Shown here piece by piece: positions 8,011 through 16,680 of a DNA stretch of 51,937 bases. Below the pieces are notes generated by a model. The model searched no databases, was not told the DNA's origin, and saw only the letters and a list, made by a program, of their open reading frames with translations. Origin of the DNA: Bacillota bacterium (GTDB lineage: Bacteria > Bacillota > Bacilli > Alicyclobacillales > SLC66); contig JAKACX010000013.1 in NCBI GenBank assembly GCA_021821055.1, positions 1 to 51,937 of the forward strand, in the 5' to 3' direction. The position numbers and the translations under genes are program-made. Each line of letters begins with the position of its first letter. Within the stretch, counting starts at the first letter, position 1.

Positions 8011-9393
8011 GTGATTGATGAGCGGCAGGGTGGCCTGCGGCAGGAGATTTTCGCGAATGACCGCAGGCACGTGTGGCACGCGCTGGCGCCGCATCAGGAC
8101 GGGCAACCGTGGGTGGTGGAGAGCGCCCAAGGGGTGCGGGTGACCGACATGGACGGCAATGAGTACCTGGACGCCATGTCCGGGCTGTGGTGCGTGAACG
8201 CGGGCTATGGGCAGGAGCGGCTGGCGCGCGCGGCGTACGACCAGATGGTGCGCATGCCGTACTACCCGCTCTCGGCCTCGCACATCCCTGCGGCGCAACT
8301 GGCCGGGCGCCTGAACGAGTGGCTCGGGGGCGAATACAGGCTGTTCTTCGGCAACGGCGGCTCTGAAGCCAATGAGACCGCGTTCAAGATTGCCCGCCAG
8401 TACCACGTTCAAAGCGGCCAGCCGCTGCGCCACAAGGTGATCTCGCGCTACCGCGCCTACCACGGCGCGACGGCGGCGGCCCTGGCGGCGACGGGGCAGA
8501 ATCAGCGCAAGTACGCTTATGAGCCGCTGCCCCAGGGCTTTTTGCACATCCAGCCGCCCGATCTCTACCGCGGGCGGGGCGACCTCGACGAGCAGGCGTA
8601 CGCCGGACAGTGCGCGGATGAACTGGAGCGGGTCATCCTGTGGGAGGGCGTCGAGACGGTTTCTGCATTCATCATGGAGCCCATCATCACGGGCGGCGGG
8701 GTGCTGATGCCCCCGGCCGGCTACCTGGACCGGGTCGCGGCCGTGTGCCGCAGGCACGGCGTGCTCTTGATCGTCGACGAGGTGATCTGCGGCTTCGGGC
8801 GCACAGGCAAGCGCTTTGGCTTTCAGCACAACGACGTCCTTCCGGACATCGTGACGATGGCAAAGGGCATCACGAGCGGGTACGCACCGCTGTCGGCCAC
8901 CGCGGTGCGCGCGGAATTGTACGGCGCGTTCACGGACGCGGCGGATCCGCAGGCGCATTTTCGCCATGTGAACACGTTTGGCGGGCATCCGGTGAGTTGC
9001 GCGGTGGCCTTGGAGAACCTGGACCTGTTTGAGGAACAGGAACTCGTCTCGCGCGCGGCCGAGTACGGCGAACTCCTGCAGCGCGAACTGCAGTCGCTGT
9101 ACGAATATGACATCGTCGGCGACGTCCGGGGGCGCGGGCTGCTTGCCGGCGTCGAGTTCGTGGCCGACCGCGCGGACAAGCGCCCGCTGTCGGCTGACGC
9201 GGTGCGCGCGGTGATCGGGCGCTGCAAGGCGCGGGGATTGATCGTCGGGCGCAACGGCGACACGGTCGCGGATCTGAACAATGTGCTGGCGATTGCGCCG
9301 CCGCTGGTGATCGGGGAGCGGGACATCCGGTGGATCGCGCAGGTGCTGCACGACAGCATCGGCGAGCACGTGCAGGAGGCCGCGCGCGGCTGA
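8011..9393 (+). CDS. Class III PLP aminotransferase, taurine:pyruvate aminotransferase type
   Basis: From a GTG at 8011 (SD AAGGGGGAG) the enzyme has 460 residues. PLP-binding features are GSEAN (118-121 region), D256 in VDEVICGFGRTG and the Schiff-base lysine K285 (TMAKGITSG). The segment HVWHALAPHQ near the N-terminus and the MSGLWCVNAGYG motif resemble omega-amino-acid:pyruvate and taurine:pyruvate aminotransferases. The enzyme would move an amino group from an omega-amino compound to pyruvate, giving alanine and an aldehyde for the adjacent dehydrogenase. Taurine as substrate is a guess from overall appearance; beta-alanine, GABA or putrescine are possible. A longer open frame begins at 7897 but lacks a ribosome binding site. 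Confidence 0.85.
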   Translation: MIDERQGGLRQEIFANDRRHVWHALAPHQDGQPWVVESAQGVRVTDMDGNEYLDAMSGLWCVNAGYGQERLARAAYDQMVRMPYYPLSASHIPAAQLAGRLNEWLGGEYRLFFGNGGSEANETAFKIARQYHVQSGQPLRHKVISRYRAYHGATAAALAATGQNQRKYAYEPLPQGFLHIQPPDLYRGRGDLDEQAYAGQCADELERVILWEGVETVSAFIMEPIITGGGVLMPPAGYLDRVAAVCRRHGVLLIVDEVICGFGRTGKRFGFQHNDVLPDIVTMAKGITSGYAPLSATAVRAELYGAFTDAADPQAHFRHVNTFGGHPVSCAVALENLDLFEEQELVSRAAEYGELLQRELQSLYEYDIVGDVRGRGLLAGVEFVADRADKRPLSADAVRAVIGRCKARGLIVGRNGDTVADLNNVLAIAPPLVIGERDIRWIAQVLHDSIGEHVQEAARG

Positions 9394-9575
9394 GGCCACG
9401 CGCGGTTCGGGCTGTGCGGGCGCACGACTCGCGCGTGAGGATGTGCGGCGTACGCGGCGCGGATTAGGATGTGCGGGCGTGCGGCGCGCGCGCTGGCGGC
9501 GAAAGGCAACGCCCGCTTTCGGGGGGAGAATTCCACCATTTAATTTATCTACATCGGTGTATTCCTCCGAATAAT

Positions 9576-9583
9576 GCTATATT
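9576..9583 (+). promoter_or_regulatory. Extended -10 promoter of the DUF4855 gene
   Basis: TGCTATATT resembles an extended -10 and lies about 40 bases before the ATG at 9624 in an AT-rich block. No clear -35 is seen. The preceding 140 bases (9394-9535) are GC-rich with a repeated AGGATGTGCGG. Confidence 0.4.
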
Positions 9584-9623
9584 CTATTACCGTACACCAT
9601 CCTGTTACGTGAGGTGACGGTCT

Positions 9624-11582
9624 ATGCAACGCAGGAAGCTTGCCCCCACCCTGGCTGCCACGGCCATCCTGACCCTGTTGCCCATCGCGGTGGAACCGGC
9701 GTACGCCGCACAGTCGACGGGCAGTTCATCGGGCAGTTCCACATCCTCCCCGTCGAGCGCCGCGACCGGTTCCGCGCAGCAGCAGCCAAACCAGCCGCCA
9801 GGCCACGACGCGGGTCTGCGTCCCGGGGCCAATCCCGCCGATCCGGGCAGCCATCCGTTCGTGCCGAGCGGACAGACGCCGGCGCCCGTCGGCGTGCGCG
9901 GCGCCGCTCCAACGGCCCCGCCGCTCCCGCCCGGCCAGTCGCCGCCGAACGCGCAGGCGACGCTGACCGACCTCGCGCAGGGAATGCCGTACACCGTGGC
10001 CACGCAGTGGCCCGACCAGGCGTTTGCCAACACGCAGAACACCGCGTTTCCCGACAAGGGTCAATTGACCAACGGCCAGTTTGCTTCACTGAACTTTCAA
10101 GACCCGCAGTGGGTCGGGTTCTATCGCCAGAATGACCGCAGCATTGTCGTGAATCTGGGGGCGAGCCAGAATATCCGTTCTCTGTCGCTTGATTTTTTGC
10201 AAAATTCTGGAGACGGTATCTTTTTCCCGCAACAGGTGACGTACTACGTCTCGCAGACGGGAGCCGCATGGCACCCTGTCGGCAGCGTGGCGACGCAGGT
10301 GGGAACGTGGAGCGCGACGCCGCAGACGCAGGCCTTCACACTGGCGGGTCTGAATGTGCACGCGCGCTACGTGGAGGCCGTATTCGACGCGCGCGTCTGG
10401 GCATTTGCCGACCAGTTTTCAGTGTATGGCTACAGTTCCGGACAGCCAGCGGGAAGCGGCGGACAGCAGGGCGCCCAGGGGGCGGGCGGCGTGACCGCCG
10501 CGCCCAGTTTTGGCCAGGGCCAGATCAATCAGCCTGTGGGGCCGCCCGGGTTCCTCACGTCCGCGCAGCCTAACAGCGGCGGCGTCGCGAATATGATGCT
10601 CGCCTACACGGACGGCTACGGCACGCTCGGGACATGGACAGAGTCGGACTTCCTGCCCATGGTCGCCAACATATCGCCGAGCGGCGCGGCCACGGGATGG
10701 CTGTTCAACTCCGTGCTGATGCTCAACTACGGCAACCTGCCTGCAACCGCGAGCGGTTGGTCGGGTTACATGCAGAACCTCTTTTCGCCAAACATTCAGT
10801 TGTCAGCCCTGAACCAGGCGGTGGGCGCTGCGAAGACCCAGTTGAGCGACCCGGCGTACAAGGAAAATGTCGTCATCGGCATTCCGTCCACGGACGCCAA
10901 TCCCACGAATTTCGGCAGCATCGCCCCGTCCGGTCCGAATCTGGACATGAATCCGGCCGTGAATGGACAAATGGGTGCGTATCAAGCGAAGTCGGCCGCC
11001 ATTTCGTGGTACATCAGCACCGTGTTGCAGGACTGGAAACAGGCGGGCTACACGAATCTCCATCTGGCGGGGTTCTACTGGCTGCCCGAGTCGATCGACC
11101 TGAACGTCCAGTACGACACCGCGTTGATTCAGCAGACCGCACAGGATATCCACCAGGCGCACAGACTCTTCTACTGGATTCCATTCTACGGAGCGGCAGG
11201 CATCCGGGAGTGGAAGAATCTCGGATTTGACGCCGCGATCCTGCAGCCCAACGTGTCGTTCTTCTGGAATCTGGTCCCGCAGGAGCGGCTGCAAAACGTG
11301 GCGCAACTGACGCAGTTTTACCATATGGGGGTGGAAATCGAGGCAAACTGGGCCGTGCTGTCCGCCAACGAGACGCTGGCGCAGACCGCTCAGAACAAGT
11401 ACCTCGACTATTTCACGGGGGGCAATGTCTACGGCTATGAAGGCGCCGCCGTCAAGGCGTACTACCTGAACTCAAAGACGCTCCTTGAAGCCTACCAGAA
11501 CGCCAATCCGTTCTACAATCGCCTGTACGGCGACACGGCCCAGTTTATCAATGGGGCGTGGACGCAGACCCACTTTTACTGA
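9624..11582 (+). CDS. Secreted DUF4855 protein
   Basis: This 652-residue protein starts with a signal peptide (MQRRKLAP..., cleavage near AYAA at 26-29). A Ser/Pro/Gly-rich linker follows (about 30-110), then a beta-rich discoidin-like region (about 115-270) and a large C-terminal domain (about 305-652). That domain has the features of DUF4855: MLAYTDGYGT, the HLAGFYWLPESI segment, FYWIPFYGA and the GVEIEANW stretch. DUF4855 proteins resemble TIM-barrel glycosidases and may act on exopolysaccharide, but no activity is established here. GAGGTGAC precedes the ATG. A 17-bp stem-loop follows. It lies convergent to the amino-sugar oxidoreductases, so a role in releasing a glycan substrate is conceivable. 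Confidence 0.75.
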   Translation: MQRRKLAPTLAATAILTLLPIAVEPAYAAQSTGSSSGSSTSSPSSAATGSAQQQPNQPPGHDAGLRPGANPADPGSHPFVPSGQTPAPVGVRGAAPTAPPLPPGQSPPNAQATLTDLAQGMPYTVATQWPDQAFANTQNTAFPDKGQLTNGQFASLNFQDPQWVGFYRQNDRSIVVNLGASQNIRSLSLDFLQNSGDGIFFPQQVTYYVSQTGAAWHPVGSVATQVGTWSATPQTQAFTLAGLNVHARYVEAVFDARVWAFADQFSVYGYSSGQPAGSGGQQGAQGAGGVTAAPSFGQGQINQPVGPPGFLTSAQPNSGGVANMMLAYTDGYGTLGTWTESDFLPMVANISPSGAATGWLFNSVLMLNYGNLPATASGWSGYMQNLFSPNIQLSALNQAVGAAKTQLSDPAYKENVVIGIPSTDANPTNFGSIAPSGPNLDMNPAVNGQMGAYQAKSAAISWYISTVLQDWKQAGYTNLHLAGFYWLPESIDLNVQYDTALIQQTAQDIHQAHRLFYWIPFYGAAGIREWKNLGFDAAILQPNVSFFWNLVPQERLQNVAQLTQFYHMGVEIEANWAVLSANETLAQTAQNKYLDYFTGGNVYGYEGAAVKAYYLNSKTLLEAYQNANPFYNRLYGDTAQFINGAWTQTHFY

Positions 11583-11601
11583 GGACGTTGGCGGAATCAC
11601 T

Positions 11602-11643
11602 GTAAATACAGCGTCCGGAGCCTTGGCCGGACGCTGTATTTAC
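11602..11643. terminator. Bidirectional stem-loop terminator
   Basis: GTAAATACAGCGTCCGG (11602-11618) pairs perfectly with 11627-11643 around an 8-base loop. It sits between two convergent genes (ends at 11582 and 11664), as expected for a shared terminator. It has no long T-run beyond the A/T-rich stem base. Confidence 0.75.
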
Positions 11644-11663
11644 CTCGAGGCGCCCACGGGCGC

Positions 11664-12548
11664 TCAGGCGAGCAGCGCGCCGCCCTGTTCGAGAACGCGC
11701 GCGATGCCCACGAGGGTGGCCGTCGACGGGGGCGTGGCGCGGCCCGCGGCCACGTCGACGATGGCCTGCGACAGACCAAGGTAGTACTCGCGCGCGTCGT
11801 CGATCACCCACGATTCCGTCCGGTCGCCGTATTCCGCCCGCAGGATGAAATGGGGCTGATGGGCCCCGCCGAACGCGATCGAGGCCGTCATGCCGTCCGG
11901 CCAGCGCAGCAGCGCCGCTCCCCGCGCTTCCTTGCCGACCGCGCAGACTTCGACGCCTCCAAGGCCGAAGACCGTCTCGAGCACCTCGACCGTGTGGCAG
12001 GCGTAGTTGAACCAGTGTCCCGGCCCCGAAACAGCCACGCTCCCGGGACGCTGTACGGTGAGGGCGTGACGGGCCGCCGCGACGCTGGGGCTGTGGCGCA
12101 GCGCGGATCCACCCATGAGCCGCGCGCCGTGGCGCCGCGCCGCCGCCTCCAGGGTTCGGGCTGCGGCGAGGCTCACGGCGGCGGGCTTGTCGATGAAGAC
12201 GAACTTGCCCGCCCGGAGAAACGGCAGGGCGAGTTCCGGATGTTTGGCGCCGTCGTCTTCGAGGATCAGCACGCCGTCGACGCTGTCCGGGTCGAGGTCG
12301 GCGATCCGCGGGTGTACGGCGTCGATGCGGCAGGCGGCGGCGATCCGCTCCGCCCGCTCGCCGTCGGTCGAGGCGATCGCCGTGATGCGCACATCCGGAT
12401 CCAGCGGGTCGCCGCTCCGTCCGGCGTGCATATCGTTCATCCAGCCGCCAAAGGAGCTCATTTCCGGGGCGGAAAAGCCGTTGATATGACCGGGATAGAT
12501 AAATGCGTGAATCAGGGTTTCACCGATTACGCCCAGGCGCACCATCAT
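11664..12548 (-). CDS. Gfo/Idh/MocA-family oxidoreductase, divergent short form
   Basis: This 294-residue protein has the family layout: an N-terminal nucleotide-binding fold (VRLGVIGE at 3-10), a catalytic-lysine motif in the form IDKPAAV (K121) instead of the usual EKP, and a C-terminal substrate domain. The Rossmann turn is atypical (GETLIH rather than GxGxxG), so cofactor binding may be altered. SD is AAGGGAG. It follows the second oxidoreductase (12578-13576) by 29 bases in the same operon. Members oxidise or isomerise sugars with NAD(P); some act in sialic-acid pathways, such as the 2,7-anhydro-Neu5Ac oxidoreductases. The neighbouring nanE makes an amino-sugar role plausible, not proven. 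Confidence 0.75.
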   Translation of the reverse strand: MMVRLGVIGETLIHAFIYPGHINGFSAPEMSSFGGWMNDMHAGRSGDPLDPDVRITAIASTDGERAERIAAACRIDAVHPRIADLDPDSVDGVLILEDDGAKHPELALPFLRAGKFVFIDKPAAVSLAAARTLEAAARRHGARLMGGSALRHSPSVAAARHALTVQRPGSVAVSGPGHWFNYACHTVEVLETVFGLGGVEVCAVGKEARGAALLRWPDGMTASIAFGGAHQPHFILRAEYGDRTESWVIDDAREYYLGLSQAIVDVAAGRATPPSTATLVGIARVLEQGGALLA

Positions 12549-12577
12549 GCAACTCCCTTTCGCGTTGTGCTTGTCAA

Positions 12578-13576
12578 TCAGACGGCGTGGTCCCGGACCC
12601 GCTCGATCAGGCGCTGGATTTCATACGCCCGCACCAGGTCTGGCGTCGCGGGACGACCGGTCTCTATGGCGTCGAGCAAGGCGCCGAGCTGCGCCTCAAA
12701 CGGACCCGACGGCGAGAAGTCCGGCAGTGCGACGGCCTCTCCTTGCGACTGGTAGAGGCGGAGGTCGAGTTCCGCATTCTGCCGCAGGTCGAAATGCGCG
12801 TGGCCCAACGACCCCATGACGTCCACCTGGTACAGCCCCGGTCCGACGCGGCTGTCCATCAGCGACGCGATGGCGCCAGACGCGAAGCGGCCCGTCACGA
12901 CGCTCAGGTCGTCGTTTTGCGGGTAGCGCCCGTCGCGTTTCACGAATGTTCCGAGCATCCCCGTGAGACTGTGCAGCGGTCCGCACGAATCAGCCAAGAG
13001 CCAGGTCGCCATGTCGAGCGAATGGACGCCGAAGTCCGCGACGGCGCCGCCGCCCGCGTCCCAGTCGCGCATGCGCCACTCCATGCCGATAGATGGATTG
13101 ACCAGGCGGGCCCCCGAGGACAGTTCACGGTAGGCGAAGATGGTTCCGAGCAGTCCGGATTCCATCGCGTAACGGAGTTTGCGGATGCCTGGCTGGTAGC
13201 GATTGGTGAAGCCAACCATCGTGACGACGCCCGTCCGCCTGGCGATCTGCGCCATCGCGTGTGCAGCGCCCAGCGTGTTTGCGGCCGGTTTTTCGCACAG
13301 AATGGCTAGCCCGTGTTCTGCCGCCTGCTGGACGTACTCCAGGTGGAGGTGGTTCGGCGTACAGATGATCACGGCGTCGAGCCGCCGCGCGAACAATTCG
13401 TCGGCACTGGCCGCGGCGGCCGGTCCGAGGTCGGCGAAGCGCTCGCAAAAGGCGGCGGCCGCCGTATCGTCCGCGTCGTAGACTGCGTCCAACCTGCATC
13501 GTCCGGTCTGCGCGCGGATCGCTCCGGCGTGCGCGGACGCGATGCCCCCTGCGCCAATGATGCCGATCGAGACCAT
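12578..13576 (-). CDS. Gfo/Idh/MocA-family NAD(P)-dependent oxidoreductase
   Basis: From the ATG at 13576 the protein has 332 residues. It shows a canonical Rossmann motif (IGIIGAGGIASAH, 4-16), TPNHLH (73-78), the signature EKP (95-97, lysine K96 catalytic) and the DFGVHSLDM active-site segment in the C-terminal domain. SD is GGGGTG. Upstream in-frame codons run through the promoter region and are excluded. It is the first gene of a two-gene operon with 11664-12548 and divergent from the sugar-transport operon, sharing a 195-bp control region. The likely role is oxidation or isomerisation of an amino sugar or sugar acid imported by that operon. The substrate is unknown. Confidence 0.85.
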   Translation of the reverse strand: MVSIGIIGAGGIASAHAGAIRAQTGRCRLDAVYDADDTAAAAFCERFADLGPAAAASADELFARRLDAVIICTPNHLHLEYVQQAAEHGLAILCEKPAANTLGAAHAMAQIARRTGVVTMVGFTNRYQPGIRKLRYAMESGLLGTIFAYRELSSGARLVNPSIGMEWRMRDWDAGGGAVADFGVHSLDMATWLLADSCGPLHSLTGMLGTFVKRDGRYPQNDDLSVVTGRFASGAIASLMDSRVGPGLYQVDVMGSLGHAHFDLRQNAELDLRLYQSQGEAVALPDFSPSGPFEAQLGALLDAIETGRPATPDLVRAYEIQRLIERVRDHAV

Positions 13577-13676
13577 CCCATCACCCCATAAGATAGTGGA
13601 CTCTGGACGGTGGACGCCGCGCGTCGCGGAGCCAGTCTGCGCGAGCCGTCCTGCCGGAGCCGTTGCTGTCTGATGG

Positions 13677-13685
13677 ATTATACCA
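13677..13685 (-). promoter_or_regulatory. Extended -10 promoter for the oxidoreductase pair
   Basis: On the minus strand TGGTATAAT is a perfect -10 hexamer with the TGN extension. It lies about 100 bases before the ATG at 13576. Confidence 0.55.
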
Positions 13686-13706
13686 AAATATTTGTGCAAG
13701 TAGGGA

Positions 13707-13740
13707 GGAATATTCCGCCCGACCGCGAATTATTTATACT
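13707..13740 (+). promoter_or_regulatory. Palindrome and -10 element of the sugar-transport operon
   Basis: GGAATATTCC (13707-13716) is a perfect 10-bp palindrome. TATACT (13735-13740) is a plausible -10 for the binding-protein gene; its -35 position (about 13712-13717) falls on the palindrome. The palindrome also lies just upstream of the divergent promoter, so one bound repressor, such as the RpiR protein encoded in the operon, could control both directions. This is inference from position. Confidence 0.4.
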
Positions 13741-13771
13741 GTTCGATCAAAAGGGGGAGAGGTGCAGGCGA

Positions 13772-15502
13772 ATGAAGAAGGTGGGTCGGATTGTCGCTCC
13801 TGTGACCATGGCGGCAGTCATGGCGCTTTCTATGGCAGGGTACTCGCAGGCGGCCAGCGCCGCCAGTTCGTCCGGCAGCGGCGTATTTACGTTCTACACG
13901 ATCGATGACGGGGCCGGGTTTGATCCGGCGCTGTTCACCTGGGACGCCCGGCAGTCGCAGATCGGCATCTTCGAGGGCCTCGTCCACTTCGGCCCGAACT
14001 TCTCGATCGCGCAGGGCATCGCCACCAGTTGGAAGGCAAACGGGACAACCTGGACGTTTTATCTCAGGCACAACGCCCGCTTTTCAAATGGAGATCCGGT
14101 CACGGCCCAGGACTTTGTCTATTCGATCCGCCGCGCCGTGAATCCCCAAACGGCCGCGATGGCGCACAAGGCGAGCAGTTTTCAGGGCGATGTGCCCATC
14201 AAGAACGCCCAGAAGATCATTGAGGGCGCCGCGCCCGTCTCCAGTCTCGGGGTCAAGGCGATCGGCAACTATACGCTACAATTTACTCTGGACAGGCCGG
14301 ATCCAACGCTCCTGTCGCAACTCGCCACCGACATGTGGCAACTGCCGGTCGATCCGCGCGTGGTGCAGGGGAAACCGGAATCCATCTGGACGAATCCGCA
14401 GACCATCGTCTCCGACGGCCCTTACATGGTTTCGTCGTACGTCCAGGGAACCCAGGAGATACTCAAGCCCAACCCGTATTACTACGCGAAGGTGCCGCTG
14501 CAAGAGATCAAGATCCTGCCGTTTTCAGCGAACGCCAACGAGTATCTGACCTACCAGAACCATCAGTCCGACACCGCGATCCTGACGCCGCAGGATGTGC
14601 CGGCCGTCAAAAACAATCCGACGCTGAGCAAGCAACTGCACTGGGTACAGACCGCGGTCAGCTACACGCTGCAGGTTTCGCCGAGCATGAACCCGGCGTT
14701 CTCCAAACTCGCCGTCCGCCAGGCGTTTGCCGAGGCCGTGAACAAGCAGGTGATCGCAAACAACGTCCTGCTTGGAACCGGCGTTCCCGCGTATGACGGA
14801 AAGGTGACATCCTGGATGGCCCCGTGGATCGCAAAAGGCGCGCTGCAGTACAACCCCACGCAGGCGCAGCACCTGCTCGCCGCGGCCGGTTATCCCGGCG
14901 GCAAAGGATTTCCGACCGTTCGCATTCTGACGGGCAGCAACCCCGACCCGATCGCGGAAGCCGTCGCGCAGATGTGGCAGCAGACGCTCGGCGTGAACGT
15001 CCAGGTGGACTCGGAAAACTGGGGGACGTACCTCGCGGACATGACCAAGGTGCTTCCGAGCAACGAGGTCGGGTTCACCCAGTTTGGCCAGAGCGCGGCC
15101 TTCCCGGACTGGAAGACCACCATGCCGCTCAATATCTCGGGCTGGCAACGCACGAACGTGCCTATCTGGTCCATGAGCGGCGGTTACCAGGCGCAATACG
15201 AGAAATTGCAGTCGTACACGATGGCTCCCGGACAGAAGAACCTGGAGAGCAGGATGTTGATCGCCAAACACGAATCGCCGCAGGTGCGCGCGGTCATGGC
15301 GCTCGGAGTCAAGGCGCAGGCGACAAACAACGCGGCGCTCATGCAGAAGTACGTGATCGCAAAGAATCACCTCGCGTATGTGATACCGATCTATACGGTG
15401 AACAACGCGGTCCTGATCAATCCGCAGGTGCACGGCTACTACCCGATGCGCATGTGGCTCGTGACGCCGCCGGTGTGGCTTGGTTACATCACCATGAACT
15501 GA
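13772..15502 (+). CDS. Family 5 extracellular solute-binding protein (Dpp/Opp/SAT type)
   Basis: This 576-residue secreted binding protein starts at ATG 13772 behind AAGGGGGAGAGG. Residues 1-30 form a signal sequence. The mature part has SBP_5 features: GAGFDPALF, GLVHFGPN, ATSWKANGTTWTFYLR, FSNGDPVTAQDFVYS and DGPYM. It captures its ligand outside the cell for the permeases encoded next. Family 5 proteins bind peptides, nickel or sugars. The downstream nanE and ROK kinase point to an amino sugar, as in the Dpp-like SatABCD sialate transporter. The region that should be the lipobox reads SMAG followed by Tyr (Y24, TAC) instead of Cys, so it may not be lipid-anchored; an AxA-type cleavage site (SQAASA) follows. 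Confidence 0.85.
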   Translation: MKKVGRIVAPVTMAAVMALSMAGYSQAASAASSSGSGVFTFYTIDDGAGFDPALFTWDARQSQIGIFEGLVHFGPNFSIAQGIATSWKANGTTWTFYLRHNARFSNGDPVTAQDFVYSIRRAVNPQTAAMAHKASSFQGDVPIKNAQKIIEGAAPVSSLGVKAIGNYTLQFTLDRPDPTLLSQLATDMWQLPVDPRVVQGKPESIWTNPQTIVSDGPYMVSSYVQGTQEILKPNPYYYAKVPLQEIKILPFSANANEYLTYQNHQSDTAILTPQDVPAVKNNPTLSKQLHWVQTAVSYTLQVSPSMNPAFSKLAVRQAFAEAVNKQVIANNVLLGTGVPAYDGKVTSWMAPWIAKGALQYNPTQAQHLLAAAGYPGGKGFPTVRILTGSNPDPIAEAVAQMWQQTLGVNVQVDSENWGTYLADMTKVLPSNEVGFTQFGQSAAFPDWKTTMPLNISGWQRTNVPIWSMSGGYQAQYEKLQSYTMAPGQKNLESRMLIAKHESPQVRAVMALGVKAQATNNAALMQKYVIAKNHLAYVIPIYTVNNAVLINPQVHGYYPMRMWLVTPPVWLGYITMN

Positions 15503-15508
15503 AGCGGG

Positions 15509-15534
15509 AAACGGGCGGATGGCTCCGCCCGTTT
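15509..15534 (+). terminator. Stem-loop after the binding-protein gene
   Basis: AAACGGGCGGA and TCCGCCCGTTT form a perfect 11-bp stem with a TGGC loop, six bases after the stop codon. Such an intercistronic hairpin would stabilise the binding-protein mRNA or partly terminate, giving more binding protein than permease. Only 158 bases separate it from the permease start. Confidence 0.6.
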
Positions 15535-15691
15535 CGACCGTCTTGCGCCACCGCCCCGCTCCGGCTGCTGCGGCGCGCGGGGTGCGAGTCGGGGAAGCCG
15601 GGGAAAGCCGACAGGCACAGCGGGGGGCGGGCCGGCGCGGTGGCGGGCGGACCGGATTCGCCCGAATAGCGGCGGCGGGGAGGCTACAGCG

Positions 15692-16657
15692 ATGGTTCGC
15701 TTTTTGGCGAGGCGACTCGCCTATATGTTTATCGCCTTTCTGTGTATTTCGCTCGTTACCTTCATGCTGATGAAAATGGCGCCGGGCAGTTTCTTCAACG
15801 CCAACTTCCAGGTCAACGGCGTCAGCGCGGTCGCCGGCAGCTACGGCGTCTCGCCGCAGGTCATGGACGCGCTCATCAAGTACTACCACCTGAACGATCC
15901 GTGGTACGTCCAGTGGTGGTACTACGTGCACGGATTTCTCACATGGCACATGGGGACGTCGTTTGAATACCCCGGCACGCGCACGGTCACCATCATCGAT
16001 ACCGCGTTTCCCTTCTCGGTCCGCCTTGCGCTGATGGCCGTGGCGACCGGCGTCATCATCGCCATCCCGATCGGCGTGACGGCGGCCATGCGCGAGAACG
16101 GCTGGATGGACGTCGGCCTGATGTTTTTCGCGATGCTGGGCACTTCGCTCCCGGCCTACCTCGTGGCCGTGCTGCTGATCGTCCTGTTCGCGCTGTGGCT
16201 GCACCTCCTGCCGGTGATCGGCTTCACGCACCCGCAAGACTTCATCCTTCCCGTGCTGTCGCTCGCGCTCCCCATGGTCGGGGCGCTGTCGCGCTACCTG
16301 CGCAACAGCCTGATCGACAGCCTGCACAGTGAATACGTGACCGGTGTCATCGCCAAGGGCGGATCGCTCTCGCGCGCTGTGTGGCGGCACGCGCTGCGCA
16401 ATTCCCTGCTGCCCATGATCACGGTCGTCGGGCCGCAACTGGCGGGGCTCATGACGGGCACGGTGTTTATTGAAGAGATATTCGACCTTCCGGGGCTCGG
16501 ACACTACTTTGTCGGGGCGGCCAATGTGCGCGACTACCCGCTGATTATGGACTCGGCGCTGCTGTACGCCACGGTCATTCTCGCCATGAACCTGCTGGTC
16601 GACCTGACGTACGGACTGTTTGACCCACGCATAAGGCGCGCGGGCGATCTGGGGTAG
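15692..16657 (+). CDS. ABC permease, DppB/OppB type
   Basis: This 321-residue membrane protein of the binding-protein-dependent permease family has about six helices, a long loop between helix 1 and 2 typical of DppB, and the EAA-type loop around SEYVTGVIAKGGSLSRAVWR (about 211-230). GGGGAGG precedes the ATG. It forms the membrane channel with the 16681-17544 permease. It is second in the amino-sugar operon, after the binding protein. Confidence 0.9.
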   Translation: MVRFLARRLAYMFIAFLCISLVTFMLMKMAPGSFFNANFQVNGVSAVAGSYGVSPQVMDALIKYYHLNDPWYVQWWYYVHGFLTWHMGTSFEYPGTRTVTIIDTAFPFSVRLALMAVATGVIIAIPIGVTAAMRENGWMDVGLMFFAMLGTSLPAYLVAVLLIVLFALWLHLLPVIGFTHPQDFILPVLSLALPMVGALSRYLRNSLIDSLHSEYVTGVIAKGGSLSRAVWRHALRNSLLPMITVVGPQLAGLMTGTVFIEEIFDLPGLGHYFVGAANVRDYPLIMDSALLYATVILAMNLLVDLTYGLFDPRIRRAGDLG

Positions 16658-16680
16658 CCGGTTTTGGGGAGGCAAGCAAA

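Noticed and set aside
7885-9399. 504-residue frame antisense to the aminotransferase
   Set aside because: It mirrors the strongly motif-supported aminotransferase exactly and shows no domain or signal of its own.
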